From positions 200,001-264,000 of the forward strand of contig JAYKKM010000013.1 of the NCBI GenBank assembly GCA_035772405.1: a stretch of DNA of 64,000 bases, read 5' to 3'. Positions 54,952-64,000 of the stretch are shown here, piece by piece. The stretch comes from Chrysogorgia sp. JL179-B06 (taxonomy: Eukaryota; Cnidaria; Anthozoa; Scleralcyonacea; Chrysogorgiidae). Below the pieces are notes generated by a model, which had not been told where the DNA came from, made no database searches, and saw only the letters and a program-made list of their open reading frames with translations. Every line of letters begins with the position of its first letter. Within the stretch, counting starts at the first letter, position 1. Made by a program: the position numbers and the translations under genes.

Positions 54952-55773
54952 ATATTTAACGGAATACTTCCGCTGCGAGTGGCAAGTTTGTATGCCGCAA
55001 ATTTTGGCGCTTTCTCGATATATGAACAAACCGAAATACAAACAAATCCCTAACCCAATCCTAACCCAACGCTAATCCTAACCCAAATCCTAACTCTAAA
55101 ACTGACTTGGGTTGATTCTATAATAATTTTATATTTCGGTTGCTCATATATCGAGAAAAGGCCCACATTTTAGCTTCCACGCGTTCTTTTACCACGTTGT
55201 ATCATACAAGTTATCATACATTAGTACTAAATCACAGCAAATTTTGCGTCTTATCCACCTCTGGATTACAATCTTTTTTTAGAAAACACGGAAAGAGTAA
55301 TCTAAAGTTTCAATATGATGTGGAAAAGTGAAACAAGGGTAATAAATGTATGTTTGTTTTGATCGTGTAGACTTTTCTCGCAGAGAAAAATTTTCTAAGA
55401 ATGCGCTCAAGAAATTTCAGCCTTGAAATCAGTGATAAACGCTATTGATAAACTCGATTGTAATGATTATAAATAATAGATAAGAATAGAAATGCCAAAT
55501 ATAAGGATTATATGTAATATAGTATCAGTATTCTGATTGCTTGCAATAGCATATTTTCAAGATTGTTTGTATGCCGTATTGGGTGGTTGAAACCAGTGTG
55601 AAAGTTCAAAACGTTCAAACTGGGTCGAAAGACCAAACAGGGTTGAATGGCCGAACCTCTGAATTCCCTAACTATAGACTCATAATTTTGATAAGTTCCA
55701 ACAGAAATACAGTAAAATTAGCATAGGCGAGTCCTGTGAAAATGCTACACTTAGCATTTTAAATGGCAGTGAA
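54952..55773. other. Spacer between inverted arms; small foldback
   Basis: A foldback at 55009-55157 (ctcgatatatgaacaaaccg against its complement) encloses CCTAACCC-like repeats. No gene. Confidence 0.45.
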
Positions 55774-55852
55774 ATTACTAGTTCCCAGGTCCCTACGCGG
55801 TAAAATTCAATATGGCGGCCAATGTGAAATTCCTCTTATTAGCTGCTAGTTA
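55774..55852 (+). repeat. Right arm of the inverted duplication
   Basis: Same sequence as the QPRT 5' region in plus orientation, including an ATG and short frame [13 protein letters not shown]. Lies about 265 bases upstream of the exon at 56119. Confidence 0.8.
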
Positions 55853-56118
55853 GCTCATAGTGAAAAGAGATTCTGATTTTTTGTTATTAAATACAACCAA
55901 AAATCACTGCACAGTTGACTTTGTCTTTTAGCTCCAATGTACTTCCGTTAGGTTCTTGGAGTCATTAATTTATGGATATTCCCGACAATTAAGATTCACC
56001 TAGCCTTTCGCAGTCTTCGCCAAAAGAACTTCTGCACTAAACCACGGCACAATGTTGGCTCGGAAAGCGTCGTCGCATGTCGTAATTATGAATCATCATC
56101 ATTATAAACAAAAACAAT

Positions 56119-56268
56119 ATGGCTGTCAATGCATTAGTGTCAAAACTTGTATTAGTCGTGGCACTATGTCCTCTACTGAAGAGTAAATCATCGTTTTTTG
56201 ATCTTGAAGAGCTACAAAAGTTAAGTTATGGTGTGGAAATTAACAGCGATCCAGTTCTTATAGATCAG
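56119..56268 (+). CDS. Possible first exon of a secreted or membrane protein
   Basis: An ATG opens exactly 50 codons that end at a GTATTG donor in phase 0. The N-terminus MAVNALVSKLVLVVALCPLL looks like a signal peptide, followed by FFDLEELQKLSYGVEINSDP. No stop interrupts it. I cannot name the family and cannot find further exons in the window with confidence, so this is tentative. Confidence 0.35.
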
Positions 56269-57689
56269 GTATTGTTTTATTAATGTTTATTGTTTAACAC
56301 AATTATCAATAATTGTATGCCAGGCGCCAGCCAGAAAGCGAAAGTGCGAACATATATTTGTTCCCAACTATTGTTATTGTTGTGGTGCCGAAAATAAAAT
56401 TTTACCTAAATATGAATCATCATATAGTTTTATGGAAATAAAAATAAGAACAAAATAAATATATATACACCTATAGTAATATATTTATATAGATGCCAGT
56501 ATTGCCAGACAGACACGCAGTTTGACATTAAAGATTAGTACATAATTGCTAGGTCTTGAGACCTTATTAATTTTTTGTCCCTGTCAGATATATCAACCAG
56601 GCACACTTTAAACTGGGTCAGTGTTAGTGGCTTTCCAGGTTGTCAAAAAACTAACAAGTGTATATGCTCATAACTGGACAAAGCCCACCACTAAAGTTAT
56701 GAAATGGACAAAAGTCCACCACTAAAGTTATGAAATGAACAGCCCACCAAACAAGTGCATGTAGATAAAAACAAGAATATTTGTTTTGGAATTTAATTGT
56801 GTGTCTTTTGAAAGCTGAAAATGTTTCAAAATAGAGTCGCCATAATGGCCATCATTTTAAATGCGCTTGGGGAGGGGTTCTTGTATCTCGATTTATCCTA
56901 AGGGGTGCCCATATTTTAGTGTTCTAATGATATCCAAGGGGTAAATGAAGATAGATTTAGGGGGAGACTAGATTAAAATCTATCTTAGAGGGGACAAAGA
57001 CTTTTTTATATCGAAAGGGGGTTGAGAAGCAACCCTTCAATATGGGGTGTGTGGATATTAAATGGAATGGACCATTTTATTAAATGGAATGGACCATTTT
57101 TCACTCGAGTGAAATTAAAATCATTTAAATTCAGGTCCCCAGTAGAAATGTAGACAATCATGTGAAAATCTTTTAGAGTCACTATTCTTAAAAAGAATAT
57201 AAAAAATTTCAACAAAATCAGACAAAATAATTCTTGTCAAAGCAATATGTTTTGAAATTCAGGTCTTAGAAAAGTAGACATTAATAACAATCTGGTGTGA
57301 AGGCACCGTATGCCACTTCACGAGCGGGTAAAGCACACTACAAATTTGGAGGGTCTCGGGGAATCTCTTGAGTCGTGCATATTTAAACCACCCCGCTAGT
57401 GAGCTACCATATGGGCCTGGCAATCCTGCGAGACACCAAGGACTTGCCCTCCTGTAATTACCAAGAGAACATGGTCTCTGGGAGAACCTCTTCTCCCCAT
57501 GTAAAATGCTGCAATGCATGCTGAGGGAACCTTGTCCCACTGCAATCGCTACTCGCTGTTCAAAACGTACTGGGGGAACTGTATCCTCGGCTGTGTCCAC
57601 CTTGCACGTACCCCACCAGGGAACCTCTGTCCCTGGCAGAGTTCTGAGCCCTGCAATCAACTGCGATAGGGAACGTCTTCCCCAGCAGA
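56269..57689. other. No gene seen
   Basis: AT-rich, with short duplicated phrases (ggacaaagtccaccactaaagt near 56674-56730, ttaaatggaatggaccattt near 57059-57098). Confidence 0.35.
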
Positions 57690-58230
57690 TGTATCAATCG
57701 ACCACCACCATGCAAGGGGGACCTAGCCACCCTGCAGCTCCATAGGGCCATTGGCTGCCCAGGGAAACTCATTCCATTCATATGCGATAGACTGCTATCC
57801 CAGTACCTAGGGAACTGTATCCCTTGCTGATGCAATAGACAGCATTCAATCTACTGATGGAAATCCTGTGTCCCCCAACAGATGCAATAACCTGTCAGCA
57901 GCATGCGAGGGAAACCTTGTCACCCTGCAGCTCAATCCCGTTATTGGCTGCCCAGGGAAACTCATCCCAGGGAACCACGTCCTTTGTTGATGCAATAGCC
58001 AGCACTTGATATACCGAGGGAATCCCGTGTCCCCCAGCAAATGTAACCTGCTAGCAGCATACGAGGGGAACCTTGTTGCTGTGCAGCTCCATCCGGCTAT
58101 TGGCTGCCCAGGGAAAATCATCCCATGCAGACGTAATAGCCTAATATCCTACAAGGGAACCACGTCCGTTGCCAAAGCAATAGCCAGCAAACAATCTACC
58201 AAGGGAGTCCCCTTCCCTCAGTAGATGCAA
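57690..58230 (+). repeat. Degenerate tandem repeat, about 150-190 bp period
   Basis: The phrase ttggctgcccagggaaactc recurs at about 57751, 57945 and 58092, with intervening repeats of gcaataacctg and agggaaccacgtcc. The ORFs in this stretch are not coding. Confidence 0.6.
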
Positions 58231-58824
58231 TAACGTGCAACCAGGTTACAGCTAGTCTAAAAGCTGGACTCAACCAACTGCGGGAACCTCGTCCTCGGAA
58301 AACATAAAAACTGGTAACATACACCCAATAACAAGGAGTCTCCCTGCGATAATCTTCCATCACAGAAATATTATTTAGTGAATGGCAGCAGGAACTGTAA
58401 CAACCAGGACCGCAGAGAGGGCAGGGTAGCCGGGGCAAGTGTCCCGGGGCACGTGTCCCGTGGCACGGCCATAATACGGCGCCAAGCAAATCCGGGACCC
58501 GTGCAGTATTTCCCGTAATCTACCTCCGACATCTGAGGAATTTAGGGGACCACGAGCCTACATGCCCCCGTGCCGGTCATGTCTCTCGGCGGCCCTGGTA
58601 ACAACTCGCCGAGGTACAGTACTTCTCAGAAATAACCTAACAAAAACCGAGCCCAAGACGCGATCGTTTTGCGGTTCGTTTGCGTGAGTCTTGTGGTTCG
58701 TCTGCGTGTGTCTTGCGGTTGACTGAATCTGCGTTCCACGAGATGCAAGATTCGTAGTGTGTTCGTCTCACTTCGGAACGAACGTCAACAACCACAAGTA
58801 GCGACAGTGTTAACAGTAATAGTG
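58231..58824. other. No gene seen
   Basis: GC-richer sequence with ccggggcacgtgtcccgtgg near 58431. No domain. Confidence 0.35.
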
Positions 58825-58950
58825 ATGGGTAAGCTTTCGGAATACGCGAGGAACAGAATTATTTCGTTGAAGTCTACCGGAATTTCAGCTGTAAGAATTA
58901 CGAAAATGCTTGAAGAAGGATCTTGGTACAAATTTACAACATTGAATTAA
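58825..58950 (+). pseudogene. Tc1/mariner transposase, N-terminal HTH remnant
   Basis: MGKLSEYARNRIISLKSTGI, then SAVRITKMLEEGS, matches the first helix-turn-helix of Tc1-type transposases. It ends abruptly at 58950, with no DDE domain. Confidence 0.55.
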
Positions 58951-59343
58951 ACCACTTTGATGTAAACATACTTACCATGAAGTTTTATAATCAGTGCCTC
59001 ATATTCGACATTCTCGTACTCCACAGCGACATTGGTAATACTGTATCTTCCACATGTTGATTCTTATCCTTAGTTCTATTTGTGGGCAGAATTGCCGTAG
59101 TTTTATCCGCCTCGAAAAAAACTAACATTCTCTTTGGTGGAGCGTGTGTCGTCAAACTCATTACTTTTCCTTCGTGCTTTTATCAGCTCTGCTTTTAAGC
59201 CTGCTTATGTTAAAATATGCGGCCACTTACGACAAAAATATTTTACTCTTGTGACTTCAGCACGCTTTTGTGACATAAGTACACATATGTATATATTAGA
59301 AGGATACAAGCGAAATGGTAGTAAACTGCCAAGATTTTTAGTG
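58951..59343. other. No gene seen
   Basis: AT-rich. The open frame at 59134-59394 has no domain and runs into the ribozyme-like repeat. Confidence 0.35.
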
Positions 59344-59388
59344 CGAAATACTGACGTTTCGAGCGGAGCCCTTCATCAGAATAAGATG
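59344..59388 (-). ncRNA. Hammerhead ribozyme motif
   Basis: Minus strand: CUGAUGA (59373-59379), stem II GGGC-UCC-GCUC, GAAA (59357-59360), CG, UC cleavage site, and stem I of four pairs including a G-U. The flanking sequence (gtaaactgccaagattttta) is shared with 49880-50012. Confidence 0.5.
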
Positions 59389-59861
59389 AGATGAAATAAA
59401 ATAAATGGCTCATTATATATACTGTATATGCCAAAAGGCAGTGATGGATTTGCAGGGGGGTGCGCACCCCCTGGCCTTGGCCAAGGGGTTGCAGGGGGGG
59501 TGCCAATTGCATTTTTTTGGATTTGGCAAGGCAATTGTCAAACAAAAATTTATGATATTGCACGGTGTTCAGTCAACGATGAGACCGTGAAAACCAACTG
59601 TCGATATGAATTAGGCTAATTAATTATGTTGCCCGCTGCAGATCGGTAGGGATGGAGACGGTAGCTAGGCGTTGCGATCGTGATTCGTTAGCTAGACGTT
59701 GCGATCGTGCGACCGTGCGATCGTGATTCGTGCTGGGCTCCGGAAATGACTGGATCCGGACTTCCGGAACCCTAACGGTACCCTCTCCAGATCACCTCCA
59801 GGCCCGCACCGACGGGGTTGGAGAAGGTTACCGTTAACCTCCTCCACAAAGTCTCCAACCC
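59389..59861. other. 3' flank of the tyrosine-recombinase retroelement
   Basis: Includes a MITE-like gatggatttgcaggggggtg piece at 59443 and tandem gcgatcgtg/cgttgcgatcgtgattcgtta repeats at 59664-59730, possibly part of the retroelement terminus. Confidence 0.4.
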
Positions 59862-60770
59862 TCACAGCAGCGGGGCAACGTGAAGAAAAGTATCCGGTGC
59901 CGTGTGAATGTAACGAAGAAAGGCATGGCTGGTCCATCGCCCCAAGGATTGAATCAAATGATCCGGGATACCAGCGGCCGCCGCCGTTGTGGCCGCTCCG
60001 ATGCGGAAGCTGTGAGACGAAAAATTCGCGGAATAGCCTGCCCGCGCTAAAAGTTCCCGGAGATACAAGTTGACGTGGGCGGGAGTGAGAGGACTACCGT
60101 CGGACCAAACAAACAGTGGACCCGAGGCGGCCCCCCGACGAGGAAGGTATAGCCGAAGGGCTTGGATAGGACAGAGATGGTTCGACGTACGACCAATGTA
60201 AACGTAGTGACCTGCGCCAAAGGGATCTGTTTTGGACACTTTAATTCTGAGCCGCAGACCAGGGGGTGGATGTCCCGGAAGAAAGTTCACATCTGCCGGA
60301 GAAAGATGCCGGGAGGGGTTGAATGGAGCCGATGAAGTAAGTTCGCTAACTCGCAAGAAACCGAAAAACACAAGGCTACAAGCCGACCAGAACATGAGCG
60401 AGTCGAAACAGGTATTAGACGCGGCGAGAGTACGCTGAATAGTGCACAACACATCCCGAGTGATAGGCCGTCGAGGCGTGCTGGAGCTCGTACGAGAGCG
60501 GTGGATACCTTGAATAACACGGCGTAAACTGGGCTTATTGAGCGTTGGGTCTCCGAAGCCCCAATCGATGTGCAAGGAGCGCACGGATGCGAGGTAAACT
60601 TCAACCGTGGCAGGAGAGACCGATTGAGCCAGCCATGACACAAACATCATGAGCTGATATTCAGATGCCGGCACAGGAGGCGAAGACGCAAACAAATGTG
60701 GAAACAACACACAAAACGACCAGTATTTCTTTTGACCCGATGCGTAGGTTCGACGAGATGACTCAGCCAA
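59862..60770 (-). mobile_element. Tyrosine recombinase of a Ngaro/DIRS-type retroelement
   Basis: The frame reads LAESSRRTYASGQKKYW at its start, then a helical core-binding domain. Catalytic motifs follow: FFGFLRVSEL (first Arg), SHSFRIGAATTAAAAGI (His-x-x-Arg), SLGRWTSHAFLRYIH (Trp and the Tyr nucleophile). The frame opens at a TTG without ATG and could be read through from the upstream RT/RNase H frame. It integrates the circular cDNA in this retroelement class. No break within it is visible. Confidence 0.85.
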
Positions 60771-60802
60771 ACCCCGAGCCAGGAACCCGGAACACTGCGA
60801 CT

Positions 60803-61611
60803 CTAACTCGCGTTGAGCAGCTCCGACACGAGGGATGGAGGGACTGAGGTGGGGAATTGGTCGGCGGAGGGTAGCAGCCGACGGAAAACCTGCAACTGAG
60901 AACGCGATAGGGCATCAGCGGCGACATTGTGGCGTCCTTGGACATGACTGGCCGAAACTGAAAAATGGAACTGGCAAGCAACGAGAATAAGACGACGCAC
61001 TAAATGCAAGGAGAGTTTATCGCGGGAGGAACCAGAGTTGAGAATCGCCACGACCGCGTCGTTGTCGCAAAGGAACTCTACTTGCAGGCGTTGCCACCGA
61101 TGGCCCCACACGTGAGCGGCGACCACGATTGGAAACAGCTCCAACGCCGTGACGTTGGTAGAGGGAACCGAGGCCGGCCAAGAACCAGCAAACCACTCGT
61201 TGCGCCACACCGCTCCGAAACCGATTGCCCCTGATGCATCCGACGCGACGAAAAAATCCGGCAGCGACCGGATAGAAGGGATGCGGAAGAAACTGACCCC
61301 ATTCCACGATCGGAAGAACTCCAGCCACCAGGCCAAGTCACGATGGAATGCGAGATTGAGGCGAATGGGGTGAGATGGCGAACGGAACGCGCACAGCAAA
61401 TCGATCATGCGGCGCAAAAAGGAACGACCAGGCGGAACAACTTTGCAGACGTGTTGCAGAGAGCCGATTAATGATTTAAACTCTTTGCGGGAACACCATC
61501 GCTTGGCAGCCCAACGATGTAACAACTCCAGAGTCAAAGCTAACTTGGCCTGCGGGAGACGCGCCGTCTGAGTGAGCGAATCGAGCTCAATTCCGAGGAA
61601 TATTAACGATG
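60803..61611 (-). mobile_element. RT C-terminus and RNase H of the same retroelement
   Basis: Begins TSLIFLGIELDSLTQ, the end of the RT domain. A linker and RNase H-like motifs follow: FVASDASGAIGFGAVW, TALELFPIVVAA, FLCDNDAVVAIL and NVAADALSR. It stops 33 bases before the recombinase frame, leaving no room for the DIRS methyltransferase, so Ngaro-like order is suggested. The upstream RT is split by the element at 61614-63971. Confidence 0.8.
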
Positions 61612-61622
61612 TACCCAGCGGG

Positions 61623-62520
61623 CACACGACGTTGTTTCGACGTCGATTTTCGGTCGAAATCGGGTCGCGACGTCGGTCAACCTCATATCGACGTTGTTTC
61701 GACGTCTACTTTGCGACGTTTTATCGACGTCGGAAACAGACGTTGTTTCGACGTTGAATCGACGTCTATATCGAGTCGTTGAATTTCACGTCGGTTCACG
61801 ACCAAACATCGACGTTGTTTCGACGTCTGCTTTTCGACGTGTAATCGACGTCGGAAACAGACGTTGTTTCAACGTTGAATTGACGTTGATATCGAGTCGT
61901 CAAATCACGTCGGTTCACGACCAAACTCGACGTTTTTTCGACGTCTACTTTTCGACGTTTTATCGACGTCGGAAACAGACGTTGTTTCGACGTTGAATCA
62001 ACGTCGATATCGAGTCGTTAAATCACGTCGCTTCACGACCAAACATCGACGTTGTTTCGACGTCTGCTTTTCGACGTGTAATCGACGTCGGAAACAGACG
62101 TTGTTTCAACGTTGAATTGACGTTGATATCGAGTCGTCAAATCACGTCGGTTCACGACCAAACATCGACGTTGTTTCGACGTCTACTTTTTGACGTTTTA
62201 TCGACGTCGGAAACAGACGTTGTTTCAACGTTGAATTGACGTTGATATCAAGTCGTCAAATCACGTCCGTTCACGACCAAACATCGACGTTGTTTCGACG
62301 TCTACTTTTCGAAGTTTTATCGACGTCGGAAACAGACGTTGTTTCAACGTTGAATTGACGTCGATATCGAGTCGTTGAATTTCACGTCGGTTCACGACCA
62401 AACATCGACGTTGTTTTGACGTCTGCTTTTCGACGTTTTATTGACGTCGGAAACAGACGTTGTTTCGACGTTGAATCGACGTCGATATTGTATCGTCCAA
62501 TCTCTCCTCACTTAACGACC
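61623..62520. repeat. ACGT-rich tandem repeat, about 119-bp period
   Basis: Units carry cgacgttgtttcgacgtct, cgacgtcggaaacagacgtt and cacgaccaaacat. The last recurs at about 61798, 61918, 62036, 62155, 62275 and 62396. Confidence 0.85.
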
Positions 62521-63470
62521 AAGCATTGGCCAAGCAAGTTACTTGTGTAATTGGTGATAAAATATTTTCGTTTCGACATCATATATTGTCCAGCAAAAAA
62601 ATAAACCCAGACGAGTCAAAATGCTATAGTTTCTTACTTTATTTTGTATGTATAAAAGCAACCTACTTTATATCAACTCAGACATGCGATGCAGCGACAG
62701 GAAAAAAGTCAGCAATGACTGTAACTGTAGTTGGATTTGAAGTGTCCTTCGGTTCGAAGACTTTGTCGGCGATCAGGGACAAGTACTATGCTTCAAGAAC
62801 CCATCTGTTTTTGAAGAAACCTGTCTTAATTCCTGTCAACAAGAATTTTTGGCCTAAGGTTTACGTTCATGCTGCTGTCGGCTATAGCCGCCGCTTTTAA
62901 GTCTGAATGCCGTACGACGTATTGGCTTTTTTACCTTCTTTGTAAATCGTATTATTGACTTTTTTGCTTTCTTTGTGAATCGTCGAGTACTGTCCAAGTT
63001 ATTAAACATATATTTTATGTCTAGTTGAGAAAAGTTTTGTTCTGTTCTTACTTGTAATACTGCAGTCTGCATGCTCAACAAATTTGTAAATCTTCGAAAT
63101 CAGATTGTTTAAAATTGATTACAAGTTATAATAAACAATATTATATAATATTAAAACTTAGCCGGTTAAAAATTTGAAAACGAAAATAATAGCCATCACA
63201 GTTCGTAAGTGCCTTTGCTAATTCATTATATACGATAAATATTACTATATATTTAAGATGGGCGTGTTAGAGCAGCGGCTTAGTCGCGGAACCTTAGGTT
63301 AAGTTAAGTTAAGTTAAGCAAGCGCGGGTCACGGGTGGTGGGTACAGGTCACCGGTTGGTCTTCCGAAAGTGGGAATCTCACTCCTAAACACCTAGGGAT
63401 GGTAGTTAGTCATGGCTTAGTTTTTCTTCGAAAAACGGGGGTAATTTTTACTCCGAAAAACGGACGGTGT
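62521..63470. other. Central part of the TA-flanked element, no gene named
   Basis: An ORF at 62526-62900 (124 codons, with QTCDAATGKKSAMTVTVVGF) shows no family I recognise. A taagttaagttaagttaag run is at 63297-63318. Confidence 0.35.
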
Positions 63471-63479
63471 GACTCCAAT

Positions 63480-63960
63480 AACTGAAATTGACGTTGAATC
63501 GACGTCGATTTCACGTCGTTCAACGACGTTGTTTCAACGTCGTGAAAACAACGTCGATCCAATTTGCGTTTTCAACCTTTTTTCAACGTCAAATCGACGT
63601 CGAAGAGCGACGTCGTTTCAACGTCGCGAAATTGACGTTGAATTGACGTAGAATCGACGTTGAATCGACGTCGATTTCACGTCGTTCAACGACGTTGTTT
63701 CGACGTCGTGAAAACAACGTCGATCCAATTTGCGTTTTCAACCTTTTTCAACGTCAAATCGACGTCGAAGAGCGACGTCGTTTCAACGTCGCGAAATTGA
63801 CGTTGAATCGACGTTGAATCGACGTCGATTTCACGTCGTTCAACGACGTTGTTTCGACGTCGTAAAAATAACGTCGATCCAATTTGCGTTTTCAACCTTT
63901 TTTCAACGTCGAATCGACGTCGAAGAGCGACGTCGTTTCAACGTTGAATCGACGTCTTTT
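63480..63960. repeat. ACGT-rich tandem repeat, about 150-167-bp period
   Basis: Three units with ttgaatcgacgtcgatttca and aacgtcgatccaatttgcgt. Related to, but distinct from, the left array. Confidence 0.8.
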
Positions 63961-63973
63961 TGCCCGCTGGGTA

Positions 63974-64000
63974 GCAGGCCCTTCGCACTTCGTAGGATGA
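63974..64000 (-). mobile_element. Retroelement RT, upstream piece at window edge
   Basis: On the minus strand it reads HPTKCEGPA, which joins to TSLIFLGIE beyond the insertion. The rest of the RT lies outside the window. Confidence 0.75.

Larger units (their letters stand above)
61614..63971. mobile_element. 2.36-kb element with TA duplication, splitting the RT
   Basis: Inverted ends CCCAGCGGGCA and TGCCCGCTGGG are flanked by TA (61612-61613 and 63972-63973). The interior is dominated by repeats. The reading frame of the retroelement RT, CEGPA before and TSLIFLGIE after, becomes continuous if the insert and one TA are ignored, which proves the insertion. TA duplication suggests a Tc1/mariner-like or related transposase in trans. 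Confidence 0.85.

Noticed and set aside
57259..58489. Several 70-130-codon ORFs on both strands
   Set aside because: They fall in degenerate tandem repeats and have no domain or conserved frame.
62526..62900. 124-codon ORF inside the TA-flanked element as its transposase
   Set aside because: No DDE or helix-turn-helix motif is visible; kept only as an unnamed frame.
63250..63300. tRNA-like sequence gggcgtgttagagcagcggc
   Set aside because: Resembles an A box only; no B box or cloverleaf could be drawn.

Overview
The window is nuclear DNA of a cnidarian. The main evidence is a minicollagen gene, the structural protein of stinging capsules, at 31193-34391 on the minus strand. Two spliced or single-exon host genes also look animal: a four-exon DUF4795 protein (QRICH2/C16orf96 type, 40072-47528) and quinolinate phosphoribosyltransferase (53884-54873). 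Much of the rest is transposable elements and satellites. All identifications are by eye; no database search was run.

Region 1-4003 holds LINE remnants and a single-exon SET-domain gene. Region 4010-22524 is a complete Polinton/Maverick (adintovirus-like) element, bounded by the 6-bp target duplication GTTTGC and by terminal inverted repeats of about 570-580 bp. It landed inside a CR1/L2-like LINE reverse transcriptase, just before the catalytic ADD motif, which resumes at 22531. The leftward block encodes a membrane protein, packaging ATPase, double-jelly-roll capsid candidate, two tandem paralogous membrane proteins, a chromodomain integrase and a minor-capsid candidate. The rightward block encodes a conserved virion-type protein, a fibre-like protein, two very small proteins and a BRO-N/nuclease/zinc-finger fusion. 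Thymidine kinase and a cysteine/histidine-rich protein run leftward from a divergent promoter with five CTGTGAG iterons. Three small membrane proteins, a zinc-ribbon protein and protein-primed DNA polymerase B run rightward. The polymerase frame is broken by a 10-bp near-duplication, so this copy is probably not autonomous.

Region 22531-30200 holds tRNA-derived SINEs, telomere-like repeats and a large 38-bp satellite (about 24.87-29.12 kb) split by a decayed PIF/Harbinger transposon. Region 29.5-34.2 kb contains (TA)n arrays, two Penelope-like GIY-YIG endonuclease remnants with hammerhead-ribozyme motifs just downstream, and the minicollagen gene, whose second exon lies between arms of an inverted duplication.

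Region 37-51 kb is the DUF4795 gene, its intronic foldbacks and LINE 3' ends. Region 53.8-56.3 kb has the QPRT gene, with a short upstream ORF ending in an ATGA overlap, and a possible first exon of another gene. Region 57.7-64 kb holds degenerate tandem repeats, a Tc1/mariner fragment and a Ngaro/DIRS-type tyrosine-recombinase retroelement. The reverse transcriptase of that last element is split by a 2.36-kb TA-flanked element made largely of ACGT-rich repeats.
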